Positions 1 through 11,348 of a stretch of 64,000 nt of DNA are shown piece by piece. Under the pieces are notes generated by a model that was not told where the DNA came from, made no database searches, and saw only the letters and a list, made by a program, of their open reading frames with translations. The stretch comes from Rallus limicola (lineage: Eukaryota; Chordata; Aves; Gruiformes; Rallidae): assembly GCA_022605955.1 (NCBI GenBank), contig JAKCOZ010000258.1, forward strand, positions 275,122 to 339,121, in the 5' to 3' direction. Made by a program: the position numbers and the translations under genes. Each line of letters begins with the position of its first letter. Position 1 is the first letter of the stretch.

Positions 1-62
1 AGGCTGAGAGCCAAAGTGACAGGGTCTGCTCGTGTGTCCTGTTAGGAGGTTTCAGACAAGCT
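1..62 (+). repeat. Partial monomer at left window edge
   Basis: These 62 bases match monomer positions 137-198 of the consensus, ending in the usual GACAAGCT before the ATG at 63. The array therefore continues to the left of the window. Confidence 0.97.
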
Positions 63-260
63 ATGCCTTTCAGGCCTAGCTTCTTTACTTTGGGTGTTAT
101 TGCTGGACGTTTAGCATGTTTTGAACTGCAGTCTGCTAGGGCCGAGAAAAGCACCGTAGGAGGTTCCAGGCATGTTCCCTCTTTCCAGGCAAAGGAAAAG
201 GCTGAGAGCCAAAGTGACAGGGTCTGCTCGTGTGTCCTGTTAGGAGGTTTCAGACAAGCT

Positions 261-2042
261 ATGCCTTTCAGGCCTAGCTTCTTTTCTTTGGGAGTTATTG
301 CTGGACGTTTAGCATGTTTTGAACTGCAGTCTGCTAGGGCCGAGAAAAGCACCGTAGGAGGTTCCAGACATGTTCCCTCTTTCCAGGCAAAGGAAAAGGC
401 TGAGAGCCAAAGTGACAGGGTCTGCTCGTGTGTCCTGTTAGGAGGTTTCAGACAAGCTATGCCTTTCAGGCCTCGCTTCTTTACTTTGGGAGTTATTGCT
501 GGACGTTTAGCATGTTTTGAACTGCAGTCTGCTAGGGCCGAGAAAAGCACCGTAGGAGGTTCCAGGCATGTTCCCTCTTTCCAGGCAAAGGAAAAGGCTG
601 AGAGCCAAAGTGACAGGGTCTGCTCGTGTGTCCTGTTAGGAGGTTTCAGACAAGCTATGCCTTTCAAGCCTCGCTTCTTTACTTTGGGAGTTATTGCTGG
701 ACGTTTAGCATGTTTTGAACTGCAGTCTGCTAGGGCCGAGAAAAGCACCGTAGGAGGTTCCAGGCATGTTCCCTCTTTCCAGGCAAAGGAAAAGGCTGAG
801 AGCCAAAGTGACAGGGTCTGCTCGTGTGTCCTGTTAGGAGGTTTCAGACAAGCTATGCCTTTCAGGCCTCGCTTCTTTACTTTGGGAGTTATTGCTGGAC
901 GTTTAGCATGTTTTGAACTGCAGTCTGCTAGGGCCGAGAAAAGCACCGTAGGAGGTTCCAGGCATGTTCCCTCTTTCCAGGCAAAGGAAAAGGCTGAGAG
1001 CCAAAGTGACAGGGTCTGCTCGTGTGTCCTGTTAGGAGGTTTCAGACAAGCTATGCCTTTCAGGCCTAGCTTCTTTACTTTGGGAGTTATTGCTGGACGT
1101 TTAGCATGTTTTGAACTGCAGTCTGCTAGGGCTGAGAAAAGCACCGTAGGAGGTTCCAGGCATGTTCCCTCTTTCCAGGCAAAGGAAAAGGCTGAGAGCC
1201 AAAGTGACAGGGTCTGCTCGTGTGTCCTGTTAGGAGGTTTCAGACAAGCTATGCCTTTCAGTCCTAGCTTCTTTACTTTGGGAGTTATTGCTGGACGTTT
1301 AGCATGTTGTGACCTGCAGTCTGCTAGGGCCGAGAAAAGCACTGTAGGAGGTTCCAGGCATGTTCCCTCTTTCCAGGCAAAGGAAAAGGCTGAGAGTCAA
1401 AGTGACAGGGTCTGCTCGTGTGTCCTGTTAGGAGGTTTCAGACAAGCTATGCCTTTCAGGCCTAGCTTCTTTACTTTGGGAGTTATGTCTGGACGTTTAG
1501 CATGTTTTGAACTGCAGTCTGCTAGGGCCGAGAAAAGCACCGTAGGAGGTTCCAGGCATGTTCCCTCTTTCCAGGCAAAGGAAAAGGCTGAGAGCCAAAG
1601 TGACAGGGTCTGCTCGTGTGTCCTGTTAGGAGGTTTCAGACAAGCTATGCCTTTCAGGCCTAGCTGCTTTACTTTAGAAGTTATTGCTGGACGTTTAGCA
1701 TGTTTTGAACTGCAGTCTGCTAGGGCCGAGAAAAGCACCGTAGGAGGTTCCAGGCATGTTCCCTCTTTCCAGGCAAAGGAAAAGGCTGAGAGCCAAAGTG
1801 ACAGGGTCTGCTCGTGTGTCCTGTTAGGAGGTTTCAGACAAGCTATGCCTTTCAGGCCTAGCTTCTTTACTTTGGGAGTTATTGCTGGACGTTTAGCATG
1901 TTTTGAACTGCAGTCTGCTAGGGCCGAGAAAAGCACCGTAGGAGGTTCCAGGCATGTTCCCTCTTTCCAGGCAAAGGAAAAGGCTGAGAGCCAAAGTGAC
2001 AGGGTCTGCTCGTGTGTCCTGTTAGGAGGTTTCAGACAAGCT
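261..2042 (+). repeat. Nine-monomer HOR segment, copy 1 of a pair with 17487-19268
   Basis: Monomers 1-9 read U R K R S Pt M Y S. Exactly the same order, including the t mark and the TG-to-GT change in M, recurs at 17487-19268, 87 monomers (17,226 bp) away. The copies differ at a few private sites, such as GCTGAG near 1131 in the left copy only. This points to a shared ancestral segment of about 1.8 kb. Confidence 0.85.
1845..2042 (+). repeat. Reference monomer (n = 9), consensus type S
   Basis: This copy matches the consensus at every base I checked and serves as the coordinate reference. Landmarks in monomer coordinates: StuI AGGCCT at 10-15; CpGs at 45, 81, 93 and 167; PstI CTGCAG at 64-69 within the 8-base palindrome ACTGCAGT; TAGGAGG at 95-101 and again at 179-185; direct repeat TTCCAGGCA at 102-110 and 121-129; GCATGTT at 52-58 and 108-114; an A-rich purine stretch around 129-148. 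Composition is 44 A, 55 T, 42 C and 57 G, so the plus strand is G- and T-rich. Confidence 0.95.
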
Positions 2043-2055
2043 ATGCCTTTCAGGC
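1939..2055 (+). repeat. Diverged internal duplication inside the monomer
   Basis: Shown on the reference copy. Monomer bases 95-128 (1939-1972) align with bases 179-198 plus 1-13 of the next monomer (2023-2055) at about 25 of 34 positions with one gap. Both begin TAGGAGGTT and end CAGGC or CCAGGC. GTCTGCT also precedes both arms, at 69-75 and 160-166. The arms are 84 bp apart one way and 114 bp the other. The present 198-bp unit may therefore descend from a shorter repeat that duplicated and diverged. Confidence 0.7.
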
Positions 2056-4814
2056 CTAGCTTCTTTACTTTGGGAGTTATTGCTGGACGTTTAGCATGTT
2101 TTGAACTGCAGTCTGCTAGGGCCGAGAAAAGCACCGTAGGAGGTTCCAGGCATGTTCCCTCTTTCCAGGCAAAGGAAAAGGCTGAGAGCCAAAGTGACAG
2201 GGTCTGCTCGTGTGTCCTGTTAGGAGGTTTCAGACAAGCTATGCCTTTCAGGCCTAGCTTCTTTTCTTTGGGAGTTATTGCTGGACGTTTAGCATGTTTT
2301 GAACTGCAGTCTGCTAGGGCCGAGAAAAGCACCGTAGGAGGTTCCAGGCATGTTCCCTCTTTCCAGGCAAAGGAAAAGGCTGAGAGCCAAAGTGACAGGG
2401 TCTGCTCGTGTGTCCTGTTAGGAGGTTTCAGACAAGCTATGCCTTTCAGGCCTAGCTTCTTTACTTTGGGAGTTATTGCTGGACGTTTAGCATGTTTTGA
2501 ACTGCAGTCTGCTAGGGCCGAGAAAAGCACCGTAGGAGGTTCCAGGCATGTTCCCTCTTTCCAGGCAAAGGAAAAGGCTGAGAGCCAAAGTGACAGGGTC
2601 TGCTCGTGTGTCCTGTTAGGAGGTTTCAGACAAGCTATGCCTTTCAGGCCTAGCTTCTTTACTTTGGGAGTTATTGCTGGACGTTTAGCATGTTTTGAAC
2701 TGCAGTCTGCTAGGGCCGAGAAAAGCACCGTAGGAGGTTCCAGGCATGTTCCCTCTTTCCAGGCAAAGGAAAAGGCTGAGAGCCAAAGTGACAGGGTCTG
2801 CTCGTGTGTCCTGTTAGGAGGTTTCAGACAAGCTATGCCTTTCAGGCCTCGCTTCTTTACTTTGGGAGTTATTGCTGGACGTTTAGCATGTTTTGAACTG
2901 CAGTCTGCTAGGGCCGAGAAAAGCACCGTAGGAGGTTCCAGGCATGTTCCCTCTTTCCAGGCAAAGGAAAAGGCTGAGAGCCAAAGTGACAGGGTCTGCT
3001 CGTGTGTCCTGTTAGGAGGTTTCAGACAAGCTATGCCTTTCAAGCCTCGCTTCTTTACTTTGGGAGTTATTGCTGGACGTTTAGCATGTTTTGAACTGCA
3101 GTCTGCTAGGGCCGAGAAAAGCACCGTAGGAGGTTCCAGGCATGTTCCCTCTTTCCAGGCAAAGGAAAAGGCTGAGAGCCAAAGTGACAGGGTCTGCTCG
3201 TGTGTCCTGTTAGGAGGTTTCAGACAAGCTATGCCTTTCAGGCCTAGCTTCTTTACTTTGGGAGTTATTGCTGGACGTTTAGCATGTTTTGAACTGCAGT
3301 CTGCTAGGGCCGAGAAAAGCACCGTAGGAGGTTCCAGGCATGTTCCCTCTTTCCAGGCAAAGGAAAAGGCTGAGAGCCAAAGTGACAGGGTCTGCTCGTG
3401 TGTCCTGTTAGGAGGTTTCAGACAAGCTATGCCTTTCAGGCCTAGCTTCTTTACTTTGGGAGTTATTGCTGGACGTTTAGCATGTTTTGAACTGCAGTCT
3501 GCTAGGGCCGAGAAAAGCACCGTAGGAGGTTCCAGGCATGTTCCCTCTTTCCAGGCAAAGGAAAAGGCTGAGAGCCAAAGTGACAGGGTCTGCTCGTGTG
3601 TCCTGTTAGGAGGTTTCAGACAAGCTATGCCTTTCAGGCCTCGCTTCTTTACTTTGGGAGTTATTGCTGGACGTTTAGCATGTTTTGAACTGCAGTCTGC
3701 TAGGGCCGAGAAAAGCACCGTAGGAGGTTCCAGGCATGTTCCCTCTTTCCAGGCAAAGGAAAAGGCTGAGAGCCAAAGTGACAGGGTCTGCTCGTGTGTC
3801 CTGTTAGGAGGTTTCAGACGAGCTATGCCTTTCAGGCCTAGCTTCTTTACTTTGGGAGTTATTGCTGGACGTTTAGCATGTTTTGAACTGCAGTCTGCTA
3901 GGGCCGAGAAAAGCACCGTAGGAGGTTCCAGGCATGTTCCCTCTTTCCAGGCAAAGGAAAAGGCTGAGAGCCAAAGTGACAGGGTCTGCTCGTGTGTCCT
4001 GTTAGGAGGTTTCAGACAAGCTATGCCTTTCAGGCCTCGCTTCTTTACTTTGGGAGTTATTGCTGGACGTTTAGCATGTTTTTAACTGCAGTCTGCTAGG
4101 GCCGAGAAAAGCACCGTAGGAGGTTCCAGGCATGTTCCCTCTTTCCAGGCAAAGGAAAAGGCTGAGAGCCAAAGTGACAGGGTCTGCTCGTGTGTCCTGT
4201 TAGGAGGTTTCAGACAAGCTATGCCTTTCAGTCCTAGCTTCTTTACTTTGGGAGTTATTGCTGGACGTTTAGCATGTTGTGACCTGCAGTCTGCTAGGGC
4301 CGAGAAAAGCAACGTAGGAGGTTCCAGGCATGTTCCCTCTTTCCAGGCAAAGGAAAAGGCTGAGAGCCAAAGTGACAGGGTCTGCTCGTGTGTCCTGTTA
4401 GGAGGTTTCAGACAAGCTATGCCTTTCAGGCCTAGCTTCTTTACTTTGGGAGTTATTGCTGGACGTTTAGCATGTTTTGAACTGCAGTCTGCTAGGGCCG
4501 AGAAAAGCACCGTAGGAGGTTCCAGGCATGTTCCCTCTTTCCAGGCAAAGGAAAAGGCTGAGAGCCAAAGTGACAGGGTCTGCTCGTGTGTCCTGTTAGG
4601 AGGTTTCAGGCAAGCTATGCCTTTCAGGCCTAGCTTCTTTACTTTGGGAGTTATTGCTGGACGTTTAGCATGTTTTTAACTGCAGTCTGCTAGGGCCGAG
4701 AAAAGCACCGTAGGAGGTTCCAGGCATGTTCCCTCTTTCCAGGCAAAGGAAAAGGCTGAGAGCCAAAGTGACAGGGTCTGCTTGTGTGTCCTGTTAGGAG
4801 GTTTCAGACGAGCT

Positions 4815-6398
4815 ATGCCTTTCAGGCCTAGCTTCTTTACTTTAGAAGTTATTGCTGGACGTTTAGCATTTTTTGAACTGCAGTCTGCTAGGGCCGAGAA
4901 AAGCACCGTAGGAGGTTCCAGGCATGTTCCCTCTTTCCAGGCAAAGGAAAAGGCTGAGAGCCAAAGTGACAGGGTCTGCTCGTGTGTCCTGTCAGGAGGT
5001 TTCAGACAAGCTATGCCTTTCAGGCCTAGCTTCTTTACTTTGGAAGTTATTGCTGGACGTTTAGCATGTTTTGAACTGCAGTCTGCTAGGGCCGAGAAAA
5101 GCACCGTAGGAGGTTCCAGGCATGTTCCCTCTTTCCAGGCAAAGGAAAAGGCTGAGAGCCAAAGTGACAGGGTCTGATCGTGTGTCCAGTTAGGAGGTTT
5201 TAGACAAGCTATGCCTTTCAGGCCTAGCTTCTTTACTTTGGGAGTTATTGCTGGACGTTTAGCATGTTTTGAACTGCAGTCTGCTAGGGCCGAGAAAAGC
5301 ACCGTAGGAGGTTCCAGGCATGTTCCCTCTTTCCAGGCAAAGGAAAAGGCTGAGAGCCAAAGTGACAGGGTCTGCTCGTGTGTCCTGTTAGGAGGTTTCA
5401 GACAACCTATTCCTTTCAGGCCTAGCTTCTTTACTTTGGGAGTTATTGCTGGACGTTTAGCATGTTTTTAACTGCAGTCTGCTAGGGCCGAGAAAAGCAC
5501 CGTAGGAGGTTCCAGGCATGTTCCCTCTTTCCAGGCAAAGGAAAAGGCTGAGAGCCAAAGTGACAGGGTCTGCTCGTGTGTCCTGTTAGGAGGTTTCAGA
5601 CAAGCTATGCCTTTCAGGCCTAGCTTCTTTACTTTGGGAGTTATTGCTGGACGTTTAGCATGTTGTGACCTGCAGTCTGCTAGGGCCGAGAAAAGCACCG
5701 TAGGAGGTTCCAGGCATGTTCCCTCTTTCCAGGCAAAGGAAAAGGCTGAGAGCCAAAGTGACAGGGTCTGCTCGTGTGTCCTGTCAGGAGGTTTCAGACG
5801 AGCTATGCCTTTCAGGCCTAGCTTCTTTACTTTGGGAGTTATTGCTGGACGTTTAGCATGTTTTGAACTGCAGTCTGCTAGGGCCGAGAAAAGCACCGTA
5901 GGAGGTTCCAGGCATGTTCCCTCTTTCCAGGCAAAGGAAAAGGCTGAGAGCCAAAGTGACAGGGTCTGCTTGTGTGTCCTGTTAGGAGGTTTCAGACAAG
6001 CTATGCCTTTCAGGCCTAGCTTCTTTACTTTGGGAGTTATTGCTGGACGTTTAGCATGTTTTGAACTGCAGTCTGCTAGGGCCGAGAAAAGCACCGTAGG
6101 AGGTTCCAGGCATGTTCCCTCTTTCCAGGCAAAGGAAAAGGCTGAGAGCCAAAGTGACAGGGTCTGCTCGTGTGTCCTGTTAGGAGGTTTCAGACAAGCT
6201 ATGCCTTTCAGGCCTCGCTTCTTTACTTTGGGAGTTATTGCTGGACGTTTAGCATGTTTTGAACTGCAGTCTGCTAGGGCCGAGAAAAGCACCGTAGGAG
6301 GTTCCAGGCATGTTCCCTCTTTCCAGGCAAAGGAAAAGGCTGAGAGCCAAAGTGACAGGGTCTGCTCGTGTGTCCTGTTAGGAGGTTTCAGACAAGCT
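4815..6398 (+). repeat. Eight-monomer family B segment, paired with 24417-26000
   Basis: Monomers 24-31 read E(G56T) E S S D S S R. Monomers 123-130 have the same order, with the same T179C marks after the first E and after D, and the same C167T mark one monomer after D. The spacing is 99 monomers (19,602 bp), with family A sequence between them. Confidence 0.85.
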
Positions 6399-7784
6399 AT
6401 GCCTTTCAGGCCTAGCTTCTTTACTTTGGGAGTTATTGCTGGACGTTTAGCATGTTTTGAACTGCAGTCTGCTAGGGCCGAGAAAAGCACCGTAGGAGGT
6501 TCCAGGCATGTTCCCTCTTTCCAGGGAAAGGAAAAGGCTGAGAGCCAAAGTGACAGGGTCTGCTCGTGTGTCCTGTTAGGAGGTTTCAGACAAGCTATGC
6601 CTTTCAGGCCTAGCTGCTTTATTTTAGAAGTTATTGCTGGACGTTTAGCATGTTTTGAACTGCAGTCTGCTAGGGCCGAGAAAAGCACCGTAGGAGGTTC
6701 CAGGCATGTTCCCTCTTTCCAGGCAAAGGAAAAGGCTGAGAGCCAAAGTGACAGGGTCTGCTCGTGTGTCCTGTTAGGAGGTTTCAGACAAGCTATGCCT
6801 TTCAGGCCTAGCTTCTTTACTTTGGGAGTTATTGCTGGACGTTTAGCATGTTTTGAACTGCAGTCTGCTAGGGCCGAGAAAAGCACCGTAGGAGGTTCCA
6901 GGCATGTTCCCTCTTTCCAGGCAAAGGAAAAGGCTGAGAGCCAAAGTGACAGGGTCTGCTCGTGTGTCCTGTTAGGAGGTTTCAGACAAGCTATGCCTTT
7001 CAGGCCTCGCTTCTTTACTTTGGGAGTTATTGCTGGACGTTTAGCATGTTTTTAACTGCAGTCTGCTAGGGCCGAGAAAAGCACCGTAGGAGGTTCCAGG
7101 CATGTTCCCTCTTTCCAGGCAAAGGAAAAGGCTGAGAGCCAAAGTGACAGGGTCTGCTCGTGTGTCCTGTTAGGAGGTTTCAGACAAGCTATGCCTTTCA
7201 GGCCTAGCTTCTTTACTTTGGGAGTTATTGCTGGACGTTTAGCATGTTTTGAACTGCAGTCTGCTAGGGCCGAGAAAAGCACCGTAGGAGGTTCCAGGCA
7301 TGTTCCCTCTTTCCAGGCAAAGGAAAAGGCTGAGAGCCAAAGTGACAGGGTCTGCTCGTGTGTCCTGTCAGGAGGTTTCAGACAAGCTATGCCTTTCAGG
7401 CCTAGCTTCTTTACTTTGGGAGTTATTGCTGGACGTTTAGCATGTTTTGAACTGCAGTCTGCTAGGGCCGAGAAAAGCACCGTAGGAGGTTCCAGGCATG
7501 TTCCCTCTTTCCAGGCAAAGGAAAAGGCTGAGAGCCAAAGTGACAGGGTCTGCTTGTGTGTCCTGTTAGGAGGTTTCAGACAAGCTATGCCTTTCAGGCC
7601 TAGCTTCTTTACTTTGGGAGTTATTGCTGGACGTTTAGCATGTTTTTAACTGCAGTCTGCTAGGGCCGAGAAAAGCACCGTAGGAGGTTCCAGGCATGTT
7701 CCCTCTTTCCAGGCAAAGGAAAAGGCTGAGAGCCAAAGTGACAGGGTCTGCTCGTGTGTCCTGTTAGGAGGTTTCAGACAAGCT

Positions 7785-8774
7785 ATGCCTTTCAGGCCTC
7801 GCTTCTTTACTTTGGGAGTTATTGCTGGACGTTTAGCATGTTTTGAACTGCAGTCTGCTAGGGCCGAGAAAAGCACCGTAGGAGGTTCCAGGCATGTTCC
7901 CTCTTTCCAGGCAAAGGAAAAGGCTGAGAGCCAAAGTGACAGGGTCTGCTCGTGTGTCCTGTTAGGAGGTTTCAGACAAGCTATGCCTTTCAGGCCTAGC
8001 TTCTTTACTTTGGGAGTTATTGCTGGACGTTTAGCATGTTTTGAACTGCAGTCTGCTAGGGCCGAGAAAAGCACCGTAGGAGGTTCCAGGCATGTTCCCT
8101 CTTTCCAGGCAAAGGAAAAGGCTGAGAGCCAAAGTGACAGGGTCTGCTCGTGTGTCCTGTCAGGAGGTTTCAGACGAGCTATGCCTTTCAGGCCTAGCTT
8201 CTTTACTTTGGGAGTTATTGCTGGACGTTTAGCATGTTTTGAACTGCAGTCTGCTAGGGCCGAGAAAAGCACCGTAGGAGGTTCCAGGCATGTTCCCTCT
8301 TTCCAGGCAAAGGAAAAGGCTGAGAGCCAAAGTGACAGGGTCTGCTCGTGTGTCCTGTTAGGAGGTTTCAGACAAGCTATGCCTTTCAGGCCTCGCTTCT
8401 TTACTTTGGGAGTTATTGCTGGACGTTTAGCATGTTTTGAACTGCAGTCTGCTAGGGCCGAGAAAAGCACCGTAGGAGGTTCCAGGCATGTTCCCTCTTT
8501 CCAGGCAAAGGAAAAGGCTGAGAGCCAAAGTGACAGGGTCTGCTCGTGTGTCCTGTTAGGAGGTTTCAGACAAGCTATGCCTTTCAGGCCTAGCTTCTTT
8601 ACTTTGGGAGTTATTGCTGGACGTTTAGCATGTTTTGAACTGCAGTCTGCTAGGGCCGAGAAAAGCACCGTAGGAGGTTCCAGGCATGTTCCCTCTTTCC
8701 AGGCAAAGGAAAAGGCTGAGAGCCAAAGTGACAGGGTCTGCTCGTGTGTCCTGTTAGGAGGTTTCAGACAAGCT
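7785..8774 (+). repeat. R S S R S pentamer, first of four copies
   Basis: Monomers 39-43 read R S S R S, with GACGAGCT (A194G) at the end of the second monomer. The same five-monomer order with the same A194G mark is found at 26397-27386, 28377-29366 and 34119-35108. It is a 990-bp module reused in different HOR contexts. Confidence 0.75.
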
Positions 8775-9566
8775 ATGCCTTTCAGGCCTCGCTTCTTTAC
8801 TTTGGGAGTTATTGCTGGACGTTTAGCATGTTTTTAACTGCAGTCTGCTAGGGCCGAGAAAAGCACCGTAGGAGGTTCCAGGCATGTTCCCTCTTTCCAG
8901 GGAAAGGAAAAGGCTGAGAGCCAAAGTGACAGGGTCTGCTCGTGTGTCCTGTTAGGAGGTTTCAGACAAGCTATGCCTTTCAGGCCTAGCTGCTTTACTT
9001 TAGAAGTTATTGCTGGACGTTTAGCATGTTTTGAACTGCAGTCTGCTAGGGCCGAGAAAAGCACCGTAGGAGGTTCCAGGCATGTTCCCTCTTTCCAGGC
9101 AAAGGAAAAGGCTGAGAGCCAAAGTGACAGGGTCTGCTCGTGTGTCCTGTTAGGAGGTTTCAGACAAGCTATGCCTTTCAGGCCTAGCTTCTTTACTTTG
9201 GGAGTTATTGCTGGACGTTTAGCATGTTTTGAACTGCAGTCTGCTAGGGCCGAGAAAAACACCGTAGGAGGTTCCAGGCATGTTCCCTCTTTCCAGGCAA
9301 AGGAAAAGGCTGAGAGCCAAAGTGACAGGGTCTGCTCGTGTGTCCTGTTAGGAGGTTTCAGACAAGCTATGCCTTTCAGGCCTCGCTTCTTTACTTTGGG
9401 AGTTATTGCTGGACGTTTAGCATGTTTTTAACTGCAGTCTGCTAGGGCCGAGAAAAGCACCGTAGGAGGTTCCAGGCATGTTCCCTCTTTCCAGGCAAAG
9501 GAAAAGGCTGAGAGCCAAAGTGACAGGGTCTGCTCGTGTGTCCTGTTAGGAGGTTTCAGACAAGCT

Positions 9567-11348
9567 ATGCCTTTCAGTCCTAGCTTCTTTACTTTGGGAG
9601 TTATTGCTGGACGTTTAGCATGTTGTGACCTGCAGTCTGCTAGGGCCGAGAAAAGCACCGTAGGAGGTTCCAGGCATGTTCCCTCTTTCCAGGCAAAGGA
9701 AAAGGCTGAGAGTCAAAGTGACAGGGTCTGCTCGTGTGTCCTGTTAGGAGGTTTCAGACAAGCTATGCCTTTCAGGCCTAGCTTCTTTACTTTGGGAGTT
9801 ATTGCTGGACGTTTAGCATGTTTTGAACTGCAGTCTGCTAGGGCCGAGAAAAGCACCGTAGGAGGTTCCAGGCATGTTCCCTCTTTCCAGGGAAAGGAAA
9901 AGGCTGAGAGCCAAAGTGACAGGGTCTGCTCGTGTGTCCTGTTAGGAGGTTTCAGACAAGCTATGCCTTTCAGGCCTAGCTTCTTTACTTTAGAAGTTAT
10001 TGCTGGACGTTTAGCATGTTTTGAACTGCAGTCTGCTAGGGCCGAGAAAAGCACCGTAGGAGGTTCCAGGCATGTTCCCTCTTTCCAGGCAAAGGAAAAG
10101 GCTGAGAGCCAAAGTGACAGGGTCTGCTCGTGTGTCCTGTTAGGAGGTTTCAGACAAGCTATGCCTTTCAGGCCTAGCTTCTTTACTTTGGGAGTTATTG
10201 CTGGACGTTTAGCATGTTTTGAACTGCAGTCTGCTAGGGCCGAGAAAAGCACCGTAGGAGGTTCCAGGCATGTTCCCTCTTTCCAGGGAAAGGAAAAGGC
10301 TGAGAGCCAAAGTGACAGGGTCTGCTCGTGTGTCCTGTTAGGAGGTTTCAGACAAGCTATGCCTTTCAGGCCTAGCTTCTTTTCTTTGGGAGTTATTGCT
10401 GGACGTTTAGCATGTTGTGACCTGCAGTCTGCTAGGGCCGAGAAAAGCACTGTAGGAGGTTCCAGGCATGTTCCCTCTTTCCAGGCAAAGGAAAAGGCTG
10501 AGAGTCAAAGTGACAGGGTCTGCTCGTGTGTCCTGTTAGGAGGTTTCAGACAAGCTATGCCTTTCAGGCCTAGCTTCTTTACTTTGGGTGTTATGTCTGG
10601 ACGTTTAGCATGTTTTGAACTGCAGTCTGCTAGGGCCGAGAAAAGCACCGTAGGAGGTTCCAGGCATGTTCCCTCTTTCCAGGCAAAGGAAAAGGCTGAG
10701 AGCCAAAGTGACAGGGTCTGCTCGTGTGTCCTGTTAGGAGGTTTCAGACAAGCTATGCCTTTCAGGCCTAGCTGCTTTACTTTAGAAGTTATTGCTGGAC
10801 GTTTAGCATGTTTTGAACTGCAGTCTGCTAGGGCCGAGAAAAGCACCGTAGGAGGTTCCAGGCATGTTCCCTCTTTCCAGGCAAAGGAAAAGGCTGAGAG
10901 CCAAAGTGACAGGGTCTGCTCGTGTGTCCTGTTAGGAGGTTTCAGACAAGCTATGCCTTTCAGGCCTAGCTTCTTTACTTTGGGAGTTATTGCTGGACGT
11001 TTAGCATGTTTTGAACTGCAGTCTGCTAGGGCCGAGAAAAGCACCGTAGGAGGTTCCAGGCATGTTCCCTCTTTCCAGGCAAAGGAAAAGGCTGAGAGCC
11101 AAAGTGACAGGGTCTGCTCGTGTGTCCTGTTAGGAGGTTTCAGACAAGCTATGCCTTTCAGGCCTCGCTTCTTTACTTTGGGAGTTATTGCTGGACGTTT
11201 AGCATGTTTTGAACTGCAGTCTGCTAGGGCCGAGAAAAGCACCGTAGGAGGTTCCAGGCATGTTCCCTCTTTCCAGGCAAAGGAAAAGGCTGAGAGCCAA
11301 AGTGACAGGGTCTGCTCGTGTGTCCTGTTAGGAGGTTTCAGACGAGCT
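9567..11348 (+). repeat. Family A HOR unit, 9-mer
   Basis: Order is Pt Sq E Sq UDt M Y S R. The q mark (CCAGGGAAAG) is on the second and fourth monomers. The fifth monomer joins the U mark to the D marks, so it looks like a recombinant. The M monomer carries GGGTGTTAT (A33T), also seen in monomer 0. Confidence 0.85.

Larger units (their letters stand above)
63..4220 (+). repeat. Family A HOR block, left copy (21 monomers)
   Basis: Monomer order is S U R K R S Pt M Y S S U S S R K S S R S RX. The run P-t, M, Y, S is the family A signature seen again between 9.5 and 19.5 kb. The block ends in an X monomer (TTTTTAAC instead of TTTTGAAC at about 4080) followed directly by a P monomer, the usual family A/B boundary. 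Monomer 1 has a private G-to-A in the CCAGGCATG stretch (CCAGACATG, near 368). Confidence 0.85.
4221..9566 (+). repeat. Family B HOR block, left copy (27 monomers)
   Basis: Short units end in X monomers: P S SX; E E S SX; D S S R Sq Y S RX; S S SX; R S S R S RX; Y S RX. The first P carries AAGCAACG (C92A), a mark recurring at 26199, 28179 and 29565. Monomer 24 has GCATTTTTTG (G56T). Monomer 25 has CTGATCG and CCAGTTAGG (C165A, T176A). Monomer 26 ends CAACCTATT. These rare marks identify related family B segments elsewhere in the window. Confidence 0.85.

Noticed and set aside
2023..2045. AGGAGG followed by ATG, resembling a bacterial ribosome binding site and start
   Set aside because: It is present in nearly every monomer, the gap to the ATG is long (13 bases), and the reading frame simply runs through from the previous monomer. 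A 64-kb satellite is not a bacterial gene context.
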